Position numbers and translations under genes: made by a program
Part shown: positions 45,601-57,600 of the stretch, piece by piece
Layout: the number at the start of each line of letters is the position of its first letter
How positions within the stretch are numbered: the stretch's first letter is position 1
Notes under the pieces: model-generated
Databases searched by the model: none
Told to the model about the DNA's origin: nothing
The model's input: only the letters and a program-made list of their open reading frames with translations
Assembly: GCF_954871325.1 (NCBI RefSeq)
Contig: NC_088777.1
Span: 18,515,366-18,579,365 of the forward strand
DNA length: 64,000 nt
Direction: 5' to 3'
From: Gordionus sp. m RMFG-2023
Lineage: Eukaryota; Nematomorpha; Gordioida; Chordodea; Parachordodidae

Positions 45601-48600
45601 TTGGTTAAGCATGTTATTATTTTATCTATCATGATATTATAAACTTTAGATATTTTTGCTACAAGGATTGGGCGTGACATAACCTTTTTATTTGGTTGTA
45701 AAGTGGTTATCATTTTTAAAAAAGCAGGGTTTTCAACTATATTAAATGGCTCTAGTTCTTCTATCACGAAATTGAGAATTGCATCATCTACTTGTGAATG
45801 AATCACGTTTGATTCATTTTTTTTTTAATTTAAGAGGGTTTGTTGTTTAAATTTCTTAATTTTTTATTATTTTTATTACTATAATTTGTTAAATGTTCAA
45901 TAATTTCTTATACCATTGTATCATGAGAACTCTGTAAAAATAAAGGAATTTTTTGATAAATTATGCTACAGATATATTTTATCGGATTGGTAATAGCAAA
46001 GTAAATGACTTAAAAAATAATTTATCTAAAATCAGAGTGGGTGGTACCACTAAAACTTATATCTAAGATACAAGATCCTTTTGTATATCTTGTACTCACT
46101 TTTTGACATTTTTAATAAGATAATAGTATCTGTATCTAAGATACTTTATCTTGAAAATAATCTTATCTTGTTCATCTTCTTGACAAAAGATACAGCTTTT
46201 TAATATTCAAGTTTAAAATTTTACATATCACAGTATATATCTTATTTTCTACAGGAAACTTGTATTAAATTTAATTTCTATATTTTTTTAGCTTAATATT
46301 TTAAATACATTGGCAACCAAAATTAGCTCCCATTAAAAATACCAGTCTCTCTTCCTTATCTATGCTAAAATGAACTAATACTAATATTAAAATGCCTGAT
46401 TATTATAATTAACTAATCATTAAATATTTTATTAATTATTGTAAGGATTCATTTCAATTTTAATATTTATATTAAAATATTTGCAGATTCTTTTTATTCA
46501 ATAATCATTATATTTTATTTTAAATATTTTTATAAAAATATTAAATTTATCATTTATAGCAATTTAATAATAAAATTTTATATTACAATATATAAATTTA
46601 TACTTCAAATTGTGTTAAACAATTAAAATATAAAATCCTTAATAAAAAAAATAGTAATTAGAATTCAAAAAATTAAAAATAAATTCTAATGTATATATAT
46701 AATATAATGATTTTCACTTAGAATAATTAATAAAATAGATTATTAACTGGCTACTTAGTTATACATATATTATATAAAATAATTAATATTACAATCAAAT
46801 GTTGTTTTAAATTGGAACTTGAAGATTTTGAAAATATAATACTTTTGGGACACATTTACATTTGATAAGTATTGAATTAGTTCCTTCAATAGGAACTAGC
46901 AGTAAAATATTTTTCATATATGGGCCATTGAATTTTCAGAATATGATGATGATAAAATTATAATATCCATGTTTATGCTAACCTATTAAATTATTAAAAT
47001 ATAAGCAATATAAAACTTTAATAATGGAGCTTAAAAACTTGAAATATGAAAAATGAAAAATTAAAAACAGCTGATTAAAAAAATATAAGACTTTTTTCTT
47101 AAAAAATTTAAATTTTTAAAATAAATAAAAATATAGTGTTTTTAAAATTGAACGAACGTTAAATTCGAAAGCGTTCGTCAAAAAAAAGGAACGCCGTTCA
47201 TCAAATTTTCAAAAAAAACGATCTTCGTTCACGAATGCGTATTACAACACTAGTATTTTCTCAAACTGGAAATAAGTTAAGATTTCTATCTTCGTTGACC
47301 TATTATTATATCCAGGGCTAATCTAATTTAAGTAGCGGGTGAATTATTGATGATAGTTTATATTCATATTTATAGATCTGTTTGAATCTATTGAAAATAA
47401 ATATAATCAAAATAAATTGTACTCTGTCCTACAGGATTGCATTAATAAGTGCCTTACAAAACTTGGAATTATTTAAAGCAATTTTTTTAAAGTTTCAATA
47501 TTATAAAATAGTTATCGCGGGAGTGAGATATCCCTAATTTTCTAAAATCGAAAGAGCCTTAGCATCCATAACATATAAAATCACATTTATATACATATAT
47601 TTTTTAATTAACACTAACCATACAAAATATATATGAACGACTTGTCATTATCTGAAAATCTGCATTTCGGATTTCAAGATTCGTTAAATTGGTTATTCTC
47701 CTTGAATAAGACTATTAATTTCATAGAGTTACAAAAATAGTTCCACCTTGTTATAACCAGTTTAATCAGATACCTTCCCTTTTTTTTCTTTAAAAATGGC
47801 TGCACATTTTCGAGACTGCCCATGTTTATTCCACAATTGAGGAAATTGAGTTGGGACACAATTTTATAAAGCCAAGACTTTGTACCCTTAATTTTTTATT
47901 GTTATAAAAAATGTTTCATATTGGGGCCAGGGCAGATTATATCATTTTCATCTAAAGAAATATGTACAATTGACATAATATTCTTTATAAATTAAATTAT
48001 AATATTAGAGAATATAATATAAAATATAAATTAACATATCTTGATTGATTTAATTAGATTAACAATATTGACTGAAAATTTAAAATAAAAATGAAGGAAT
48101 TTGGGTTGATCTGACTTAAAAACTCAGCTTAAATTATTTACAAAATTAAAAAATGTTTTTTTCAATATTTTTAAGTAATTTAAAGTAACGTTTTGCGTTA
48201 CCGTTTACCTAAAAAAAGAGACGCGTTACCGTTGTTTGTCTCTAGGAAAAGGCAGAGTTAATTTTGGTAGCGATAGCGTGCTACTTTTTTTCCAATTATT
48301 TCTTTTTTTAGCGCGTTCCTTTTTGTAAAAATATAATGAATGTAACTAAAAATATGAAATTTTAAACATGATATCATAATTAATATGATTTATTATTTTA
48401 TTTTGAGATTGAAATTTATATTTTTAATTTATAAATTCAATTTGCATTATAAACTTAAATCATCTGGTGTAAGTTATTTAAAATGGATATCCAAATCGAT
48501 ATAATTAATATTAATGAAATGGAAGGTACCCTGGAAGAAAATGTTCTTGATAACAATAATACACATTTCCCATCTTCAAAATTTGAAAAATATTTTCAAA

Positions 48601-51600
48601 TTAATGTAAAAACAAAAGGTGGTTACAAATTTTTTTGTTTAAAATATAACAAAATTTATCCTTAAATAAATCTAGTAGCTATAACCTCAAAAAACAAAGG
48701 TAATCGTCATTTTTAAATCCTAATAATATTTATTTTATAAGAATGTTCATGCTAACAGTTTAAAAGAGATAAAAAATCTTAATAATTTTAGTTTAGGGGT
48801 GACTACATCCAAAAAGACCAATTAAATTCAAATTAAATTTGTTAATATTGCAATATTGCGCATGCCAATGTCCTAGTGTTGAGACATTATTCAGTAAGGC
48901 TAAACTTACACTTTCTGATCGTCGCTCTAGACTTGGGGATGATAGTATAGAGATGATTTTATTATTAAAATGCAACTAAATAAATAAAAAATGAATATTA
49001 CCTTAAATAGTTATTTTTATTACATAAATTATCGTCTTTTTACATAATTTTTTTTATAATCAAAACTAACTATATTTAATTATTTATAAATTACATTATA
49101 GGCAAGCGCGCTACTTTTAAAAATAGTGTTTAGCAACTGAAAAAGGTAACGAATGGCTTTCCTTTTCTTCAAAAAAGGTAACGCCATTAGTAACGACGTT
49201 ACTTTACGTACTAGTTATAATCCATTTAAAAATAAGACAATATTAAATATTGTGATACATACATTTATAACGTTTTTTTTTTAAAAAAATCGTAGCCCAA
49301 TGATACCAGACCTCTTGCTAAATTTTATTGGGCAGATCAAGAAATGGAAGAAATTTTGAAGGAGTTAGGAAGTTTTGTTGGTAAAAAAGACCCAGATAGA
49401 TGTTCAAAAGTAGTTAGAGAGATGAGACATAAGCAATGCGATATATTAGGTCATATTGAAGCTATGGTTAGGGAAAATTTTATAAATACAAATGTAAATG
49501 ACAATGCCTGCAAAAAACACCAAAGCCCACAAAATAAATCAAACGATAGTGATCGACTAAACACTCAAAGTCTAATATCAAATCCCGATTTTGACGGTCG
49601 TTTATTTAGAATTAAATACCCTGAAGAATTGAATATGAGACCCTACCTATTCCTTGATAATCTTATAAATTTAACATACGAAGGAGAAAGTTTTAATTCA
49701 AACTCTAATTTGTTGCAAGATCCTATTCATGATCATAATACGATTTTAAATGATCGCACAAGTTCGTTTGAATATAGCTCCATTGACTCAATCAACACAA
49801 ACTCCACTTCACCTAATTTCAATGCAGGATCAACTCTATATCCGGGATTTATTTGGTTTGCAGCTGAGGTATTAGTTTATTACATATTTATTTTTCCACT
49901 AAAGTCATTATGATTAAATTAGTATTCCTGAGATGGAAAAACATTTTAAATAAATTAATGCCAAAAGTTATTTGCTCATACCTATAACCCTACCTTAAGA
50001 TATTTGCGTACATTTGACTTTGACACTTATGAAGAAATTATATTATGTGGGTAGGGGTGATATTAATATAAATATGGTTACCAATTTTTAGGTGTAGGTT
50101 CGAATCCCGCTTCCATTATATTTAAATGTTTTGTCAAATGAACTTTAAAAAATATATAAAGTGATCATTTTTTTGTTGTTATAAATTTTCGATTTTTTTT
50201 AGCGTGAACTAGAGTTCTGCAATGCTCAGCATGGGCCGGGCCGGGTAACTTCTAAAAATTTTTTATTTAGGTGGGCTAGATAAAAAAATTTATTCCGCTA
50301 GATTATTGATGAATTATGAAATTTGATAGAAGTCATAATCCAAAGTGTAATGTTTTTAATCAAATCATTCTTTAATATTATAAATAGTTGTTTATTTTGG
50401 TGTTAATTACATATATTTCGGGTTATATATTTTTAAAAACCGGGCTGGGTAGCCTTAGAAAAAAAAATGAAAACGGGCGGGGTAGGATACAAATTTGGCA
50501 GGACCTGGCAGAATCTAAATTCCAATAAGACCCTGTCTGAAAATTTTGCCATTTGCATACCTTTAACGTGAACTATCATTTTTAAAAAAAATTTTTTTTC
50601 TATTTTTCGGATTTAGAAAGACTCCAGCCAAGCAAGAAAGTAAAAAATAAAATAATTAATGAGAAAATTTTTTAAATAAGTATTTGAGGAATTTATCCTG
50701 AACCGATTGTCAAAACTGGACCACAGTCATGATTTTGAAATACTTAAATGATGAATTTATTTATATTTATATTTGTATTATTTATCTTTTAAGTGCTTGG
50801 CCTTAGGCTCATTGGCTAGATTGCAAAGGTTGGAAGATATTCAGCATCTTGTTTCTTTGTCAAAATGTTTGATAACAACAATTCAACTTCTCAGAAAATG
50901 TCTGAAGACACAAGCCTTAATAGACCCCTCGCATTATCCCGAAACGGTACTTAAATGCTAGAGATCTCCGATTCTCAATATTTTTCACCGATCACTATCA
51001 AATTAAATTCGATATTGAATAATTATCTAAAAACCGATCCGGTTTTTTAATTATAAACTTTTGGATTTCATTTTAAATATAAAATCAATCAGAATATTCT
51101 TTTATTATTTTTTCTTAGTTTTTCTATTTTAATTCTAAAATGTTTTCTTTTAAATTATAGTAGGTCGATGTTTATGTTCAAATAAAGTAAATAATTTTTT
51201 TTTAGAATTTATTTCAGATAATATTAACTCAATCTTACTGCAAACAATGTATAATCGAACTATGATTCATGAATATTTATTTTATATTATAAAATCAAAT
51301 TCAAAGCTTTTATTTGAATCTCATTCCTATAAAAAATATTAATAACAAATCAACAAAAAAATTTTCATTTTTTTATGAAAATAGGTGTTCCAAGGATAAA
51401 ATAAAATTTATCACGCAATTTAAAAAAAAAATGTCGGATTGGTTTTTAAATGATATCAGGCCGATTCAATTTTTCTCGAAAATAATCAATATTGGTGTCG
51501 ATCCGATATATCGGACAGTTCCTACTTAATGTTACTTATTCAATATTAAAATTTCAATCTAAATAAAAAAAATACAGGGTTTCCCATTCAAAAAAAAGTC

Positions 51601-54600
51601 CCAATCAAAAAAAAGAAAAGTTTCAATCATAAAAGGAAAAGGTCCGATAAAAATAGGAAAAGGGTCAATCATAAATGGAAAATACTTGATCAAAAAAGGA
51701 AAAGTGCCAATCAAAAAGGAAAAGTGTCAAACAAAAAAGGAAAAGGTTCATTCAAAAAAGAAAAAGTGTCAATCAAATAAGGAAAATTCCCAAAAGGAAC
51801 AAAAAAGGAAAATCAAATATTTTTTACAAAAATTATAAATTTTTTTCCTTGTCAATTTTTCTGAAATTTTTATTTATTATTATTATTCTTTCTTATTTTA
51901 TTTCTAACTTTTTGCAATTCCTTTAAGTCATATTTAATTTCATTTTTCTATATTCAATTTATTTTTCTTCTCATTTTTTATAATTCATTTTTGTCTTTTT
52001 AAAAATAATTTATAAATTATTACTGTTATTTTTCTTCACTTCTTCTACTCGACATTTTTTAACAATTTTTTCCTCTTTTTACATTTGACAACAATATTTT
52101 GACTTTTTATGATTTTTTCTCCTTATATTGTAATCTTTTACATACATTCCTAACCTTTTCAATCTCTTAAAGTCATTTTTAATCTTTTTTTCAGATCTTT
52201 TCTCAATTTTTTTTCTTCATATTTTTGTTAATTCTTTTTTGTAATTATTTTTAATTTTCACTTAATTTTTATTTCTTAATGGTAGACAATTTTTTTATTA
52301 GAATTTTTTGCATATCAAATTAAATTAAATTATTCGTTTGGTTATAATGTACCTTTTTAAAATTAAATAAGCTTGAACTATAATACCAAACGATATGTAA
52401 ATAATAAAATATAATCATATTTAAATTCTTATTTTTAAAATTTTAATATTTATGCAAGAAGTATTCAATACTTTTGAGCAAGTTAATAATTTTTTTGTAA
52501 TTATCCTTAATACTATATTCTTTGATATATGAATAATTAAATTTAAAAATGTGGTAAATGTTATAATCTAATATTTTAGTCTTTTTTGTCATTCATTCCA
52601 TTTGTTTAGTATATATTTTAAAAGATTTTTTTTTTGTTTTATAAAATAAAATATGTAGATATAAAAAACAAGGGGAAAAAACATTAACATAAACAAAAGC
52701 TCAGATAATTGACACGCTAAAAAGGATAGTATCAAAAATTTAGCATCATTTTTAAAGTAAGCTATAAACCAGTGACAAATATTAAATACTCCTATCTCAA
52801 ATATTGAATAAAATATAGTTTACCCAAAGGATGTTCACATGTTCCAAGAAATTAAATCAGAACAGGAAGAATATATATAAAATTTTATATATTTGCATTG
52901 CACTTTATCCTTAAAAAGATTATGTAAAATGATTAAAGAAAGATATGATGTGAAAATATCAAAAAATACGGTATCAAGGTTACTATCAGGATTTAGGTAT
53001 AGCTTTAAAAGAGGTATTACTAAGTTCAGTTAGAGAAAATACCTAATCTGTAGATGTAGCCTATATGAAAGAAAAATTTATATTTATCGATGAGAGGGCG
53101 TTTTCAATATCATTGAGGCGGTTATATGGATATTCAGAAATAAATAAAAAGACTATTAAAAATGTTTAAGGGACAAACAATAAATTATACTATCATTGAA
53201 ATACAGGGATTCAAACCTAAACGAATATCGGTTCGGGTTTAGATAAAAATAACGGTTCAAGTTCGGTTCGTAAAAAATTAAAATATCGGTTTGGTTCGAA
53301 CCTCTAAAAACCGGTTTGAACACTTTTGTATTCAAACCTACATTTGAATTATGTATAGGGAAAATATTTTTTATTTCATCATTAATTTAAAAAACACATG
53401 TATAAAACCTTCATTTTTATTAATTGTACATTATAAAATAATATTTAATTTAATTTATAAATATAAAAATATATATCAACGATTAATTTTTATATGAACA
53501 ATATTTAATTTTTTTCTTAAATTTTTTTTTATTAAGCCGCACAATTAATATATTTTCAAAATTCGTCTAACCCAAATTACATCTATAAGGAGAAGTATAA
53601 ATTTTATTGTTGAAAAACATCTTTCCACACTCTGCCAATATGATGATATCAGATTTGATGTGTCATTTATAATAATATTTTGGATTAAATTTTTCTCTAA
53701 GCATTATAATTTATAAGCTTAAAATATTTAAAAAATGTTGTAAAATGACAATATACTAAAATTTATAAAAATTATGACCGACACTTATCAATCAAATGTG
53801 ATTGATGATAATCTTTAAAATAATTCGAATATAATTGAAATTTTTTTAATTTACCAATAATAACTTACATATTATTTTATAAGCATAAAATCACGAGGCT
53901 CGCTCGAACCGGTTCAGAGGCATTTTAGCGGTTTAGGTTCAGCTAGAATTTTTTTAGCGGTTTAGGTTTGATAAAAATAGCGGTTTAACGGTTCAGGTTC
54001 GGTTTGGATCCCTGGTGAAATATCAAATCATTTTGAAGAAGGTAACATGATGAATATGATTTTTATGAATGGATAAAGTTCCATTTCATCTTAACCATAC
54101 AATTAGGGAATATATAGAAAGAAGAGAACATATAATAAAATATTTACCACCACAGTCCTTATCTTAATCTTATTGAAAATGTGTTTTTTCAATGGAAGGA
54201 TTTATGTCAGAAATCAAAATCCCAATAACGAGAAGTAATTAATTCGTTTTATAGAGCATGAAGAGAGAGGAATATCTGAGGAGAATGCAAAGAATTATTT
54301 TAGAAATATGGAATTCTAAATTCCAAAATGTTGAAGAGGAGAAATTATTAATGATTAATACAAATTTTTGTTTCTTACTACATATTGTAATTAAATAATT
54401 TTATATGCAAAAAATTCTAATAAATAAATTGTCTGCCATTGAGAAATAAAATTTAGTGAAAATTAAAAATAATTACAATAAAGAATTATCAAAAATTAAA
54501 AATGACTTAGAGAGATTGAAAGGTTAGAAATGTATGTGAAAGATTACAATATAAGGAGAAAAATCGTAAAAAGTCAAAATATTGTTATGGGATGAAAAGA

Positions 54601-57600
54601 GAGCAAATTATTAAAAAATGGAGTAGAAGAAGTGAAGAAAAATAACAGGAAAAATTTATAAATTTTTTTTAAAAAAACAAAGATGAAATATCAAAAGTGA
54701 GAAGAAAAATAAATTGAGAAAAGATAGTAAGAAAAATAAAAATTAAAAATGTAAGGAAATCGCAAAAAGTTAGAAATTAAATAAGAAGGAATAATAAAAA
54801 TTTAAGAATTTTTTTTAAAAAAATTACGATTTTCCTTTTTTGAATGGGAATTTCCCTTTTTTTGATTTACACTTTTCCTTTTAAGAATTTTCCTTTTTTG
54901 ATTGAACCGTTTCCTTTTTTGTTTGACACTTTTCCTTTTTGATTGGCACTTTTTCTTTTTTGATCAAGCCTTTTCCTTTTTTGATTGAACCTTTTCCTTT
55001 TTCGATCGGGCCTTTTCCTTTTATGATTAAAACATCTCCTTTTTTGATGGGACTTTTCCTTTTTTGAATGGGAAACCCTGTAATTTAAAATATTTTTGTT
55101 AAATTCGATTTATTTTATGATTATGAATTATTTAATCTAAATAAAGTTATGACTACATAATACATTTGCATGGTTTAGTTTAAAATGTAAAATTCAAGTT
55201 TAACTGGCTAGGGTAATGGCTCCCTCAAAATATTATTCCCTTTCACTACTCTGGGCCTACCCTCGTTTGGCAATACCTATTTCCTCATATCATTCACCAC
55301 GACTAGAGGTCTGCATTGGGCGGGATTTCAGTCAGCCCGCCCATCTAAGTGAGCGGGCGGCTGGGCAGGTAATAATTTTTTTGAAAATGGGCAGGCGGGC
55401 GGTTTATTTGAAACTATAGGCGGGCGGGTGGGTAGGCGAATTAAGAAATTTAAACAATGGGCGGGCGGGTTAAGGAAAAAAATTTTTGTTAAAAACAAAC
55501 TAAAGAAAAATTGTGGTCTGTTCAAATTTTAAATTTTCGTCCACACAAAAAGTTATGAGATATTTCTACGCCGTTTATTATTTCTTTTGCTTCTTTGTCT
55601 ATTGTAAAATAATTCTTTAGCGTCTTGTAAAATTCTTAAGGTATAAGCTATTTGAAATTCGTTACCAATATCATATTTTTGCATGTATACAGCTCCAAAT
55701 ACTAGGTTAGATACATCTGTTTCTAATATTAACTCGAGGTCTGGTTTATAAAACTGTATAGTATTTTGTTCTGTTACTATTCCGAATAGCATGATACGAA
55801 AATTGCACGGTATTTTATTTTGGAATGGTAGATTAATCTTCATAATTACTTCAAAAAAGAGTTTTACATATATTGTATACGGGACATCCGGATCCCACTT
55901 GAGGAAGTGGATATACTTCAGACGGATATCCTACTTTGGTGGAAATGACAAGAGATTTGCCAAAGCTATCACGATTAGCAAGAAAAATATTGGCAATTCC
56001 TGCAACTAGTGCCTGAACGAGGATTTAGCATTGCTGGAAGGTTTTTAGAACAAAGAAGAACGTGTTTGAATCCAGAAAATGTCGATTCATTATTATTTTT
56101 GCATTATAATTACATATAATATCAATTTTATATTTATATTTATTTCATAAATAATCTATTTAATCAAATAAATTGTTCATAATTTAAATTGAATATCTTT
56201 TTTATGCTTAGTAGAGGTGTAATGCTGAAATATTTTTATTAGGTGCTTAAAAAATTTTGGCCATTTTTAAATTTTATAAGTGGACTTGGGTTAAAATTTT
56301 TTATAAATAATGGGCGGGCGGGTAAAAATTTTAAGCTAATGGGCGGGCGGGCGTTCGGGTAAAAAATTTTAGACAAATGGGCGGAACGGGCGGGTATATT
56401 TTTTTTGAAAACTATGGGCGGGTTGGGCGGGCGAGTTAAAAATCATTGGGCTGGCAGGCTTTTGGTCCAAAAACCCGCCCAATACAGATCTCTAATCACG
56501 ACTACCGTCTATATATTCAGTCTCCCACAGGACTTCCATGTTCATTTTTTGCTTAATCCCCTGAATTTCTTTTAATACGTCCAAGAATCATCTTTATTTT
56601 CAGTAAGAAGTGAAGCATATAAAAATAATTTCCATTTCAGATTACCTTTAATGATATATCATATAAATCTTTTAGGTTAAAAACGCGCTTTTGATATTCG
56701 ATAAAATCTTCGCGAAATTTGAATTCATGTAAGAAAAATATAGTTTTCCTTTTTACTATAAAGTTTCTGTTTTAAAATCAATATTATTTTTTTTTATTTA
56801 TAATTTATATGCACCTATTTATAATTGTTATTAGTGAAGGACAACTCGATTGATAGACTGGTCTTTTTTTCGAGGACCGCGGTTCTGATGAGTTTTTAAT
56901 TCTTTCTCAGTCCGGACCGATCTTTTATTAATATTTAAGCTTGTATTATCCAATTCATATAATTTTTGTGTATATTTTATTTTATATTACTTTCCTAGAG
57001 GAGTTACTCTAGTTTTGCTGATTCTTTTTCTTTTTTAGTTGAGAAAACGAAAAGTTTGTCAAAAAAGCTTTTTACTTTTAAATTATATTTTTATATTATT
57101 AATTATATTATTCATAATTGATTTGATATTGCTAACATAAAATACTTTTATATTTAATAAAATGGTAAAACAAGAATTAACTTAGGTAATAACAAAATAA
57201 ATTAAAATACCGGTTTTTTTATTTAGGACCACACTCGTGACCGGTATTTTATTTGAGGACGATGGTGCATTCTGTGTATATCGATCCGGACCGGGATCTT
57301 CACTAATTGTTGTGATATCATATCTACACTTCCCAATTCTAATCTCTAAGATTTATTTAAACTTAATAGGCTTGACTAAATTACTCGCTTATTATATGTC
57401 TTATTAATTTTTTTATACACCTTAATTTTAGATATATCAGTAATATGGTGCCTGTTAAAACTGTAAAGGAATACAATTTTCTTCAAGACGTTATAGTTTT
57501 GTTTTCGGAAACATTAGAAAAGTTATTATAACATAAATAATATAAATCATTTTAAAAGAAATAATCACATTATAATATTATAAATTTATTTAACTAAAAT

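Larger units (their letters stand above)
35979..45830 (-). pseudogene. hAT transposase of element D, interrupted by B2 and E
   Basis: Minus strand in order: 45806-45492 reads VIEELEPFNIVENPAFLKMI, SRPILVAKISKVYN and ITADSWSS, the N-terminal part of the hAT core. 45197-45012 reads HHFFACHNLNLVAS, the C..HxLNL block. Around 44990-44887 is LWNKQNQSKSF, running to SRLFIRP. After element E the frame resumes exactly as IVTRWNSYYNSLKLIDSL (43456 down). A GTAAGT donor at 43305 starts an intron into which B2 inserted. The next exon gives EPIATALTILESEEKMHLGY (about 36580). The end is FIKYNTAIPTSAPVERVFSI at 36090-36030. Some stops remain, so it is inactive. Confidence 0.85.
35713..47260. mobile_element. 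hAT 'D' with perfect 8-bp TSD, host of nested elements
   Basis: GTATTTTC at 35713-35720 is repeated at 47253-47260. The element (35721-47252) begins TAGTGCTGTAAACATTTC and ends TACAACACTA; both ends carry GTTCACG/CGTTCAT words. Without nested B2 and E it is about 3.4 kb. It holds a near-complete but broken transposase on the minus strand. Confidence 0.93.
35420..47880 (-). pseudogene. hAT transposase of H, split by hAT D
   Basis: Minus strand, first half (47880-47261): KLVITRWNYFCNSMKLIVLF, the TRWN block, then YKYEYKLSSIIHPLLKLD, the ILHPxFK block. D sits at 47252-35721. Second half (35712-35420): an acidic DEDLNEESFEDE and a damaged dimerisation word FLFIKYN..TLLSSPVEHVF. Several stops. 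The order matches one hAT transposase read through the insertion. Confidence 0.65.
34787..47900. mobile_element. Old hAT 'H', outermost of the intron-1 nest
   Basis: The left end, TAGGGCTGTGCTGATCC, is followed by CATATTTTTCACTGATCC and AAAACCGATCC. It resembles the left end of the 566-bp element at 50959. A minus-strand transposase relic is split across 47.9-47.26 kb and 35.71-35.42 kb, with hAT D between the two halves. The right end and a TSD were not found, so the upper limit is where coding similarity fades. Confidence 0.55.
49869..50793. other. Intron 2
   Basis: 925 bp. Contains a B-box-like word and a 356-bp GC-rich MITE, listed separately. Confidence 0.85.
51573..55082. mobile_element. 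Tc1/mariner element with long repetitive TIRs, TA duplication
   Basis: TA at 51573-51574 and 55081-55082 flanks the element 51575-55080. It starts CAGGGTTTCCCATTC and ends GAATGGGAAACCCTG. The TIRs are about 240 bp and consist of 8-10 variants of TCAATCAAAAAAGGAAAAG. A broken + strand transposase lies between, interrupted by a hAT MITE (53204-54014). Confidence 0.93.

Noticed and set aside
50040-50120. A tRNA gene in intron 2 with a perfect B box
   Set aside because: The acceptor strand has no 5' partner, the T stem has a mismatch and no anticodon arm can be drawn. Kept only as a B-box-like word.
55216-55525. ORFs at the left end of the GGGCGGG hAT
   Set aside because: Low-complexity translation of the terminal repeats. 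No protein similarity.
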